A DNA stretch of 64,000 bases from Anaerolineae bacterium (GTDB lineage: Bacteria > Chloroflexota > Anaerolineae > 4572-78 > J111), in contig JAJVIM010000015.1 in the NCBI GenBank assembly GCA_022071955.1, forward strand, positions 62,001 through 126,000, given 5' to 3'. Shown here one piece after another: positions 50,827 to 59,027 of the stretch. The notes under the pieces were generated by a model. It was given only the letters and a program-made list of their open reading frames with translations. It did not search any database and had not been told where the DNA came from. Numbering within the stretch: position 1 is the first letter of the stretch; every line of letters starts with the position of its first letter. A program made the translations under genes and the position numbers.

Positions 50827-53586
50827 CTATCTTACCGTAACTGGCGGTAATTCCACAAAATCAGCGCCGGAGGCCGTGAGCAGCCGCCGGCCGGTGATGG
50901 GGTTGTACAGTCCGGTAATCAACCGGTAGTCGTCCGGTGGCAGCTCCGGCGGCAGGTTGAGCGTGTACGGGTCTGTCAGGATTTCGCCGGGCAGCCAGGT
51001 GGTGGTCGGCGCAGCTCCGCCGAGCGGCTGGCTGTCCTGCTGAGCCACCACCTGCCCGGCCGGGTTGAGCAGTTGCACAAAAACCGTGTAGTTGGTGTCG
51101 ATTTCTGAGGTTGCCTGCCAATACAGGGTCAGTTGGTATTGCGCATTGCGGGTTGCGCTGGCATCGAAGCCGAGCAGCGTGATTAATGGCGGATCGCCGA
51201 AGGCCACATTGAGCGGGTTGGCGCTGGCCGGCGGCTCAAAAAGGTGCGGGCGGGTTTGCAACCGTACCTGCCCCACACTGATGTCCGGCTGGCCGGCTGC
51301 CGAGACGCGCACGTCCAGCGAGTTGCCGGCAAAGCGCGGGCTGGTGGGCAGGTGATACACGGCTCGGCGCACCTGCCCCGGCTGCCAGCCGGCCAGCGGC
51401 CCCACCGACTCGGCCAGCGGTTGGTTGGTGACGAGTGTTTCATCGCCACTGGACAGGGTGAGGTGCAGCCCGGCATCGGATGGCAGGGGCGCGTTGGCCA
51501 GCCAGTAGAGCCACAGCCACAATTCCTGGCCGGGTTGAATTTCGGCGGGCAGGGCGTGGCCAACCAATTGAATGGCGACTGGCGACTGGCCAACACTCTC
51601 GTTTGCGGGCAGGGCGGGCGTGGCGAAATTGGGGATGGCGAGCGCGGCGGGCGGCGGGGTAATTTGGGCGGCGGCCACGGTAAAGTTGGGCAGCGTGACC
51701 GGCTGGCCGAGCGGCTGGCCGGAGTCGGGCCGGTAAAGCACCAGTTGCAGTAAATAATCGCCGGGCGGTACATCGACGGGTAGCCACAGCGCGCGACGAT
51801 CGGTGAGTGGCTGGCCGGGCGGCCACGCCGAGGCCGGCGGCAGCGGCGGCCAATCGCTTTGGGCAAAAACATCGCCCTGCGGGTTGACCAGCCGCAGCGA
51901 CAACTGCACGTCGGTGGCCAGCGGTGAGTTGGTTTGCCAGGTGAGCGTCAGCGGCAGCACATCGCCGGCGGCAGTGGGGCCGGCGGGCAGAGTCGCCGCC
52001 AGCAGGGTTGGCCCACCGCCAGCCGGGTCAAACGCGGCGTTGAGCGGCTCGGTGCGAGAGTCATCGGCCTGTAACCCGTACAGAGCCAGCCGTTTGCGTC
52101 CAATCCAACTGTGCCAGGCCGGGTAGCCATTTTCGGCCAGCCAGCTTTCTATATAAGAGTCGACTTCCACACCGTAAGGGGTAAACCACAGGCGGCGATT
52201 TTGGGTGGCCAGGTTGCTCATAATTTGCGGCACTTGCGCCGGGCCGGGATGACCTTTTTTGTAATCCGGGTGGGTGGGCGGCAACAAATTAAAGTTGGCG
52301 TACACCGGGGTCGGGCCGTGATAATAAAAATCAAAGGCGTTTTCGCCGCCATCACCGGTGAGCAGAATGGCGTCGCCGGGCTGCTCAAAGTTGGCGATGG
52401 TTTGTGCCACACCACGCCAATCAGGGCGGGCGTAGGTGGGGTCGGTGTAATAGTGGACCAGTACCCAGCCATTAATGCCAATGAGTAACGCCAACACCAA
52501 TCCGGCTAGAATGTATGGCAGATGCCGGTTTACCGTAAATCGTAATTCAGTGATGGCCAGAACCCCCACGGTCACAGTAAGCAGATAGCCTACCTGCACC
52601 AAAATCATGTAACGTTCCAGAAAGACGGGGGTTCGCAGCAGGCCGTACAGCCAGGCAGCAATGACCGGGGCGACGGTATAGGCAACCAACATGGCCAGTA
52701 GTTCGCGGCCGCGCCACGGTCCCCAGTTCCGTCGGGTGGCGTGAAACAAACCTAGCAGATAGAGCGCCACAAACGGCAGTATCAGCCAAATGGCCTGTTC
52801 ACGGGGCACGAGTTCGTTGAGACTGTAGGCAATGACGCTACGCAGGAAGGCTTGTCCCAAGCTGGGCTGGTCAATCCAGTTACGGTAGCTTTGTAGCAGA
52901 TTTGAGCCAAAAATCAACCACGGCGCGTATAACAGCGCGATGACGCCCAGTGAGGCGGCCCATTTTAAGTAGCCACGCCAGTGGCGTTGCCACGTGAGCA
53001 GTAAAAATAAACCTTGGACGCCGATAAGTACCGCGCCGTGGTAATGCACTGAGATAGCCCACAGCGTGCCAACCATGTACACCAGCCACCAGCGCCAGCC
53101 ACCACGTCGCCATAGATTTACAAATCCCCACATGCTCATTACCGAGGCCGCGGTGAGCAGGCTGTACATCCGCGCTTCCTGCGAGTGCCAGATTTGAAAC
53201 GGCGCCACCGCTATAAGTAGCGCGGCGATGAGGCCCAGCCGAACACCGCCCAGGTCTCGCCCCAGACGATAGGTAAAAGGGACGGTCAATACACCAAAAA
53301 TTAGTGAGTAAAAACGGAGGGCAAATTCGCTGTCGCCAAAAAGCTTGATGTAAAGGATGGTGGAAGGGTGGTAGAGCGGCGGCATAATTTCGGTGGTTTG
53401 CAGCAGGTGCCACAACTCCGCCGGAGACAGATGGGCAAAATAAACCGTCCAGGCTTCATCAATCCAATAGCTTTGGTAGTCCAGGCGATAGACTCGCAGG
53501 GCAAACGCCAGCAAGGTAAGAGCGAGGAGTGAATTGCGAGTGAGGAGTGACGAATTGCGAATGACAGAGTTTAAACGGTTATTCAT
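50827..53586 (-). CDS. GT39-family membrane glycosyltransferase with three C-terminal beta modules
   Basis: The 919-residue protein opens with the GT39 pattern: YRLDYQSYWIDEAWTVYFAH (acidic pair), EIMPPLYHPSTILYIKLFG, and SQEARMYSL. About 11 membrane segments run to residue 390. The outside half carries three modules of the cluster type, the last being the clearest (YTVFVQLLNPAGQVVAQQD, TTTWLPGEILTDPYTL, GLYNPITGRRL). The start codon lies inside a heptamer array (CATAATT), and there is an in-frame repeat at 53522-53566. No clear ribosome site is present because of the repeat. Confidence 0.88.
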   Translation of the reverse strand: MNNRLNSVIRNSSLLTRNSLLALTLLAFALRVYRLDYQSYWIDEAWTVYFAHLSPAELWHLLQTTEIMPPLYHPSTILYIKLFGDSEFALRFYSLIFGVLTVPFTYRLGRDLGGVRLGLIAALLIAVAPFQIWHSQEARMYSLLTAASVMSMWGFVNLWRRGGWRWWLVYMVGTLWAISVHYHGAVLIGVQGLFLLLTWQRHWRGYLKWAASLGVIALLYAPWLIFGSNLLQSYRNWIDQPSLGQAFLRSVIAYSLNELVPREQAIWLILPFVALYLLGLFHATRRNWGPWRGRELLAMLVAYTVAPVIAAWLYGLLRTPVFLERYMILVQVGYLLTVTVGVLAITELRFTVNRHLPYILAGLVLALLIGINGWVLVHYYTDPTYARPDWRGVAQTIANFEQPGDAILLTGDGGENAFDFYYHGPTPVYANFNLLPPTHPDYKKGHPGPAQVPQIMSNLATQNRRLWFTPYGVEVDSYIESWLAENGYPAWHSWIGRKRLALYGLQADDSRTEPLNAAFDPAGGGPTLLAATLPAGPTAAGDVLPLTLTWQTNSPLATDVQLSLRLVNPQGDVFAQSDWPPLPPASAWPPGQPLTDRRALWLPVDVPPGDYLLQLVLYRPDSGQPLGQPVTLPNFTVAAAQITPPPAALAIPNFATPALPANESVGQSPVAIQLVGHALPAEIQPGQELWLWLYWLANAPLPSDAGLHLTLSSGDETLVTNQPLAESVGPLAGWQPGQVRRAVYHLPTSPRFAGNSLDVRVSAAGQPDISVGQVRLQTRPHLFEPPASANPLNVAFGDPPLITLLGFDASATRNAQYQLTLYWQATSEIDTNYTVFVQLLNPAGQVVAQQDSQPLGGAAPTTTWLPGEILTDPYTLNLPPELPPDDYRLITGLYNPITGRRLLTASGADFVELPPVTVR

Positions 53587-53639
53587 AATTCATAATTCAT
53601 AATTCATAATTCATAATTCGTAATTCGTAATTGTTCATT
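53522..53639. repeat. Heptamer arrays spanning a gene start
   Basis: 53522-53566 has GAATTGC/GAGTGAG-type units inside the 919-residue gene (encoding NSVIRNSSLLTRNSL). 53584-53639 has CATAATT, CGTAATT and GTTCATT units that make up the start codon of that gene, the entire 48-bp gap, and the last codons of the gene upstream. Confidence 0.88.
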
Positions 53640-56109
53640 GTTCATTGCCAATTGTAACCACGCCCAAATCAACAAAATCCGGGCCGGAGTTGGTGGGCAG
53701 GCGCTGGCCGGTAGCCGGATTGAACCAGCCGGCAATCAGCCGGTAATCGCCGGGCGGGAGCTGGTTGGCGGGGGGCAGGGGCAAACCGTGGCGGCTGGTG
53801 ACCATCTGCCCCGGCTGCCAGCCGGAGGTGGGCGCGTAACCACCCTGCGGCGGGCTGTTGGTTTGGGCCACCACCTGCCCGTCGATGTTAAGCAGTTGGA
53901 CAAACGTGGTCAGATCGGCGGGCGGTTGGGCCAGCGCCTGCCAGCGCAGTTCCACCGGCAGCGGCGCGGCCGGCCGCGCGGTTGGGTTGGTGCGAAGGCC
54001 ATCGAGCCGGATCAAATTATCAAACGTAGCGCTGACGGCGCGCTCTTCCGCGGGCACGGCGGCGGTAAACGTGACCAGCCGGACACTGTCGTCGCGCCAG
54101 TCATCGCCGATTTTGGCTGTGTTTTGAGCCAGCCACTGCTCGGCGGCGTTATCTGGCGCGGCCGGTGCAAAACCGAGCGTCACCAGCCAGGTGGTATCGG
54201 CGGTGGTGGCCGCGGCCAGCAGCGGCAGAGCGGTTTTCGGTAGCGGCGGCGTTTGCTGGGCCAGGCCGATGAGCGGCACTCGCGCTTTGAAGCGGTTCAT
54301 GGGCACGTGGTAGTGATACTGGGCCACGGTGATGATAGGCGCACTCGCCGGGTCCGCCGCCGCAATATCCTCGAGCGCGGCGGTGTAACTGTCATCCGGC
54401 GGGCCAAACTGCCGGTCGGTGCGGTAGTAGCGGGTGAGCAGAAACACGGTGATTCCGGCGGTGAGCATGATGAGGGTGGCGGTGGCGAATTGCGAATTGC
54501 GAATAGCGAATGACGAATCGCGGGTTGCGTATTGCGTGTTTGCGGGTAAATTTGCGGCTTTGCGGCTTTGCGGCTTGGCGAGAATCTGCCACAAAAACCA
54601 GCCGGTCAGCAAAACCAGCAACAGACTCAGGCCACAGGCAACGGCGTCGAAGCCCGCCGGCTGCCACCAAACCAGATCGGAGTTGGCCACGCCAAACGAT
54701 TGGAGCTGGCCCCAAATCTGGCTGTAGCGCGGGTTGTACAGGGCGGCGGTGTTTTCCAAAAAGAACTCGCCGCCAAAATCGGCCTGCAATTGCGACAGAA
54801 AAGCCCACGGATTGATGATCGCGCCGAGGAGCTGGATGAGCAGGGAGAGGGGGGCCAAAACGTAAAAGATAAAACGCAGAACAATTTTGGTTTTTCGTAA
54901 ATACCCTGGCGGGCACAGGTCGTCAATCCAAAATCCAAAATCGATAATCGGGGCTAGGCAGAGGGCAAAAAAGGGCGTGACCGGCACCAAAAAGCGGCTG
55001 CCCCACGATAGCCCCTCGCCGGAAGACCAGGCCGAAAAAAGGGCTGCCGTCACCCCGGCCAACCCGGCAAAGAGCCACGCTTCGGCGGGGTAGCGGCGGC
55101 GCAACGCCCACCAGCCGGGCAGGCTCAGCAGCAACACCGGCGAGTAAACAAAAAAACCGCGTAGCGGGCTGAACAACAATTTGTACAAACCCAGTAAGAT
55201 ATTGGGGGTGAAAAGGGTCAAATCATAACCGGTTTGCAGCGGGTTACCGGACCGGGCCGCATTGTAGCTCAGCAAAATTGCGCCGGGAATGGCGAGGGAG
55301 AGAAGGAAGCCGGCGACGGGGTTTATTAAGGATGAAGGATGATGGATGAAGGATGACCACGCTTGCAGATGCCAGCCATTCTGTGCCTGTCGCTGATCCG
55401 CTGATTCGCTGATTCGCTCGCTCGCTACCCACAGCAGGTACAGGCCAAAAACCGGCAGCAGAAACAAATTGTTGGCCCGGGCCAGCACGGCGAAACCCGC
55501 CGCCAGCCCGGCGATAACCACGTGGCGCAGGCCGCCCTCCTGCCGGTAGGCCAGCAGCATGTAGGCCGCCAGCAGCAGCAGCAGCCCGGCCAGCGGCTCG
55601 CTGAACAGGTATTTGGCGTACACAAAGGCGATGGTTGCCAACCCAAAGATGAGCGCGGTGGCGGCGCTGACCGGGGCGGCGTAGCCCAGCCGCCACAGAA
55701 ACATAAAAATAAACAGGCCGGTCAGTGCGGTGACGCCGGCGTTGAGCAGCGATACCGTTTGCAGCATACCCAGCCCCGGTGTGACCAGCGCCAGCCCGTA
55801 CAGCGGCGCCTGCGCCAGCGACAGGGCCAGCCCTTTTTTGGAATAAACGTGGCCGTCGGCGCCAAAAAAACCCTGCGCTTCGGCCTGGCTGGTTGTCCAC
55901 TGCGTCCAGGCAATTTGATCAGTGTTGACCCGGCCAAATTTAACCAGGCTTTCGGTCACGGCAAACATCGATACTTCATCCACCGAATGAAACCCACCGC
56001 GATACACCAGCAGATAAACGGCAAACAGAAACAGGGCCAGGGCCAGCCCCAGAGAGCGGCGCTGCCGAATGGCAATGGGATCGATTTTTGAGGCAGTGTT
56101 GGTGGTCAT
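53635..56109 (-). CDS. GT39-like membrane glycosyltransferase with one C-terminal beta module
   Basis: The protein is about 824 residues from ATG 56109; a TTG two codons upstream is the alternative. After a polar start it has a membrane helix and the loop GGFHSVDEVSMFAVTESL ... GHVYSKKGLALSLAQAPLYG, a GT39-like pattern. About 11-12 membrane segments lead to an outside domain with one beta module near the end (TTFVQLLNIDGQVVAQTN, GWQPGQMV, PPGDYRLIAGWFNPATGQRL). In-frame repeats are at 54485-54577 and 55328-55428. Confidence 0.83.
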   Translation of the reverse strand: MTTNTASKIDPIAIRQRRSLGLALALFLFAVYLLVYRGGFHSVDEVSMFAVTESLVKFGRVNTDQIAWTQWTTSQAEAQGFFGADGHVYSKKGLALSLAQAPLYGLALVTPGLGMLQTVSLLNAGVTALTGLFIFMFLWRLGYAAPVSAATALIFGLATIAFVYAKYLFSEPLAGLLLLLAAYMLLAYRQEGGLRHVVIAGLAAGFAVLARANNLFLLPVFGLYLLWVASERISESADQRQAQNGWHLQAWSSFIHHPSSLINPVAGFLLSLAIPGAILLSYNAARSGNPLQTGYDLTLFTPNILLGLYKLLFSPLRGFFVYSPVLLLSLPGWWALRRRYPAEAWLFAGLAGVTAALFSAWSSGEGLSWGSRFLVPVTPFFALCLAPIIDFGFWIDDLCPPGYLRKTKIVLRFIFYVLAPLSLLIQLLGAIINPWAFLSQLQADFGGEFFLENTAALYNPRYSQIWGQLQSFGVANSDLVWWQPAGFDAVACGLSLLLVLLTGWFLWQILAKPQSRKAANLPANTQYATRDSSFAIRNSQFATATLIMLTAGITVFLLTRYYRTDRQFGPPDDSYTAALEDIAAADPASAPIITVAQYHYHVPMNRFKARVPLIGLAQQTPPLPKTALPLLAAATTADTTWLVTLGFAPAAPDNAAEQWLAQNTAKIGDDWRDDSVRLVTFTAAVPAEERAVSATFDNLIRLDGLRTNPTARPAAPLPVELRWQALAQPPADLTTFVQLLNIDGQVVAQTNSPPQGGYAPTSGWQPGQMVTSRHGLPLPPANQLPPGDYRLIAGWFNPATGQRLPTNSGPDFVDLGVVTIGNEQ
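54485..54577. repeat. In-frame heptamer repeats
   Basis: GCGAATT/GCGAATA/GCGAATG and TTGCGGC units. The minus-strand peptide is PQSRKAANLPANTQYATRDS then SFAIRNSQFA, between membrane helices. Confidence 0.78.
55328..55428. repeat. In-frame heptamer-type repeats
   Basis: AGGATGA units (55328-55356) and GCTGATTC/GCTCGCTC-like units (55391-55428), encoding SERISESADQRQ and WSSFIHHPSSLIN. Confidence 0.75.
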
Positions 56110-56193
56110 TGGCAAAACTTACTCGTCGGTGCAAATCTAACGGCTGATTATAACAAACCGGGCGCGATTAAACCAGCTCGACTCCAAATAATT

Positions 56194-57009
56194 TTGCCAA
56201 AAGTTAGGGGGTTGTGTATCATTCAGTGTTTTATATCGCAGAATAAAGATTCTGCTTTGAGCGGAGAAGTTACTATTAACGGCGATCAATCCTCTTGCTT
56301 TTTATCAATCATCGTGCCGGCTTACAATGAAGAAAATCGTTTGCCGCAGACACTTCCAAAAGTTGCAGAATTTGTACAGAACCAGGCTTACAACGCCGAG
56401 GTTATTGTTGTTGATGACGGCAGTTTGGACCAGACCCCGGATATTGTCAAAGAATTTTCGGGGCGATTCTCGTTTGTGCGGCTGTTGCAGCCGGGGCACG
56501 GCGGCAAAGGCCACGCCGTAAAACAGGGCATGCTCACCGCCCGTGGCGAATATGTGTTTTTTGCCGATGCCGACTGGGCCATGCCCGTCACCGAGTTGCC
56601 CAAATTTTTGCCGCCACAGCAAAACGGTTTTGATGTGGCCATTGGTTCGCGTGAAGGAGTGGGGGCGGTGCGCTACAATGAACCGGCGTACCGCCACTTA
56701 ATGGGCCGGGTGTTTAATTTTTTGGTCAAAATTCTGGCGGTGCCGGGATTTGAGGACACCCAGTGCGGCTTTAAATGCTTTCACCGGCGAGTGGTAAACG
56801 AGTTGTTCTCGCGGCAAACTATCGATGGTTTTGGCTTTGACGTGGAAGTGTTGTACATTGCCCGCAAACGCGGCTACAAAATTGTCGAGGTGCCGATTCA
56901 CTGGTACGCCCAATCCGAGAGCAAAGTGCATCCGGTAAAAGATACGCTGCGGATGATTCAGGATATTTTTACCGTGCGCCGCAACGACCGCCAGGGTTTG
57001 TACGATTAG
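56194..57009 (+). CDS. Family 2 glycosyltransferase, polyprenyl-phosphate hexose synthase type
   Basis: The protein is up to 271 residues (TTG 56194; a later start, such as the TTG at 56257, is equally possible). The GT2 core begins SIIVPAYNEENRLPQTL, with VVDDGSLDQT and the catalytic DADWAMP. LPKF, GSREG, FNFLVKILAVPGFEDTQCGFKCF, and GFGFDVEVLYIARKRGYK are typical of dolichyl-phosphate beta-glucosyl/mannosyltransferases (ALG5/DPM1-like). It would load hexose onto polyprenyl phosphate, the donor used by GT-C enzymes, and it sits just past the six-gene GT-C cluster in the opposite direction. Confidence 0.9.
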   Translation: MPKVRGLCIIQCFISQNKDSALSGEVTINGDQSSCFLSIIVPAYNEENRLPQTLPKVAEFVQNQAYNAEVIVVDDGSLDQTPDIVKEFSGRFSFVRLLQPGHGGKGHAVKQGMLTARGEYVFFADADWAMPVTELPKFLPPQQNGFDVAIGSREGVGAVRYNEPAYRHLMGRVFNFLVKILAVPGFEDTQCGFKCFHRRVVNELFSRQTIDGFGFDVEVLYIARKRGYKIVEVPIHWYAQSESKVHPVKDTLRMIQDIFTVRRNDRQGLYD

Positions 57010-57016
57010 TTACAAT

Positions 57017-57214
57017 TACCAATGACGAATGACCAATTACCAATTACCAATTATGAATGATCGGATAAACTATGTCATTCGTCATTCATAATTCGTCATT
57101 CATAATTCGTCATTCGTCATTCATAATTCATAATTCGTCATTCATAATTCGTCATTCGTCATTCATAATTCATAATTCGTCATTCATAATTCATAATTCG
57201 TCATTCGCCATCCG
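57017..57214. repeat. Intergenic heptamer array
   Basis: From 57075 to 57207 there are 19 consecutive intact heptamers of the form T(C/A)ATTC(G/A), mainly TCATTCG, TCATTCA and TAATTCA/G, with a degenerate 20th. Upstream (about 57034-57054) are ACCAATT heptamers in the same family. It fills most of the 236-bp gap between the GT2 gene and metG. There are no spacers, so it is not CRISPR. Confidence 0.92.
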
Positions 57215-57245
57215 GTGTTTAATAGAATTACAAGGATAACCAACT

Positions 57246-59027
57246 ATGGCTGAGAATATTTTAGTTTGCACGGCCTGGCCCTACGCCAACGGCGATCTGC
57301 ACATTGGCCATTTGGCCGGCGCTTATCTCCCCCCTGATATTTTTGCCCGCTACAACCGGCTGATTGGCAACACCGTGCTGATGGTCTCCGGTTCAGATTC
57401 GCACGGAACGCCGATCACCCTTCGCGCCGATGCCGAAGGCAAAACGCCCAAAGAGGTGTTTGAGCGCTTTCATGTGCGGTTTCTGCAAACGTTTCAGGAC
57501 ATCGGTGTGACTTATGATTTGTTCACCCACACCGACACCGAAAATCACTATCAGGTTTCGCAGGACATCTTTTCGGCGTGCTACAACAACGGCTACATTT
57601 ACACCCACACCGAGCAGCAATTCTTCTCCGAAACCGAAGGCCGCTTTTTGCCCGACCGCTATATTGAAGGCACCTGCCCCAAATGCGGTTTCGATGGCGC
57701 GCGCGGCGACCAGTGCGACAACTGCAAAAGCCTGCTCGACCCGACTGACCTGATCAACCCTCGCAGCAAAAACGATGGCTCAACGCCGGTGCTGCGTGAA
57801 ACCGAGCATTTTTACCTTGACCTGGCCAAACTCAACGAGGACGTGCTCGATTACCTGAGCGACGGCAAAGAGCACTGGCGGCCCAACGTTATCAATTTTA
57901 GCCTGCAATACGCCAAAGACGGTCTCAAAGGCCGGGCCATTACCCGCGACATCGAGTGGGGTATCCCCCTGCCGCTGCCCGGCTACGAACACAAACGGCT
58001 GTATGTGTGGTTTGAGGCGGTCATTGGCTACTTCAGCGCCAGCGTGGAATGGGCCAAAAATGTGGGCCAGCCGGAACAATGGAAAGAGTGGTGGTATCAG
58101 CCGGCGGCCAAAACCTACTACTTTATCGGCAAAGACAACATCCCGTTTCACACCGTGATTTGGCCCGCCGAATTGATGGCCACCGGTCTCCGCCTGTACG
58201 AAACCGACCCGGCCAAACGGCTCAACCTGCCCTTCGATGTGCCGGCCAACGAATACCTCAACATGGAAGGCCAGAAGCTCAGCACCAGCCGCAACTGGGC
58301 CATTTGGGCGCCCGATCTGCTGGAACGGTACGACCCCGACCCCATTCGCTACTACCTCATCGCCATCGCCCCGGAAAGCCGCGACACCGACTTTACTTTT
58401 GCCGATTTTGTGCGCCGCAACAACGATGAACTGGTGGCCACCTGGGGCAATCTGGTCAACCGGGTACTCGGCTTTGCTTACAAACGGTTTGATGGCCGCG
58501 TGCCGGAGATTGGCCCGGCCGGGCTGGATGAGGCCGACCGGCAGATTCTGGCCGAAGTCGAGGCTGGATTCCAGAGCGTGGGTGATCTGCTGGGCGCGGT
58601 CAAATTAAAGGCCGGGTTGGAAGAAGCCATGCGGCTGGCCAAAGCCACCAACGTTTATCTGGATGGCAAAGCGCCGTGGAAGGCCATCAAAGAAGACCCC
58701 GCCGCGGCCGGTACGGCCATTTACGTCACGCTGCGGGTCATCGACAATTTGAAAGTGCTGTTGGCCCCGTTTTTGCCGCACACCTGCCAAAAACTGCACG
58801 AATATCTGGGTTACGATGGCCAGCTTTTTGGCCGCCAGTACACCGAAGAGTACACCGAAACCGAGCGCGTTCACGTGGCCCTGCGCTATGATGCCACCGA
58901 CGCCGTTGGTCGCTGGCAGACCAGCCAGCTCCAGCCGGGGCAGACGCTACGCCAACCCGAACCGCTCTTTAAAAAACTTGAACCGGAAGTAGCCGAGCAG
59001 GAAATTGCCCGGTTGTTGCAGGCGTAA
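57246..59027 (+). CDS. metG: Methionyl-tRNA synthetase
   Basis: The 593-residue enzyme charges tRNA-Met. It has HIGH at residues 19-22 (GDLHIGHLAG), a zinc-binding knuckle CPKCGFDGARGDQCDNC near 143, and a KMSKS-equivalent KLSTSRN near 343. The C-terminal anticodon-binding domain follows; the dimerising Trbp111-like extension of some MetG proteins is absent. A SD-like AAGGAT precedes the ATG. It heads a run of three genes joined without gaps (folC, folC). Confidence 0.97.
   Translation: MAENILVCTAWPYANGDLHIGHLAGAYLPPDIFARYNRLIGNTVLMVSGSDSHGTPITLRADAEGKTPKEVFERFHVRFLQTFQDIGVTYDLFTHTDTENHYQVSQDIFSACYNNGYIYTHTEQQFFSETEGRFLPDRYIEGTCPKCGFDGARGDQCDNCKSLLDPTDLINPRSKNDGSTPVLRETEHFYLDLAKLNEDVLDYLSDGKEHWRPNVINFSLQYAKDGLKGRAITRDIEWGIPLPLPGYEHKRLYVWFEAVIGYFSASVEWAKNVGQPEQWKEWWYQPAAKTYYFIGKDNIPFHTVIWPAELMATGLRLYETDPAKRLNLPFDVPANEYLNMEGQKLSTSRNWAIWAPDLLERYDPDPIRYYLIAIAPESRDTDFTFADFVRRNNDELVATWGNLVNRVLGFAYKRFDGRVPEIGPAGLDEADRQILAEVEAGFQSVGDLLGAVKLKAGLEEAMRLAKATNVYLDGKAPWKAIKEDPAAAGTAIYVTLRVIDNLKVLLAPFLPHTCQKLHEYLGYDGQLFGRQYTEEYTETERVHVALRYDATDAVGRWQTSQLQPGQTLRQPEPLFKKLEPEVAEQEIARLLQA

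Noticed and set aside
57017-57214. CRISPR array
   Set aside because: Units are seven bases long and contiguous, with no spacers and no cas genes.
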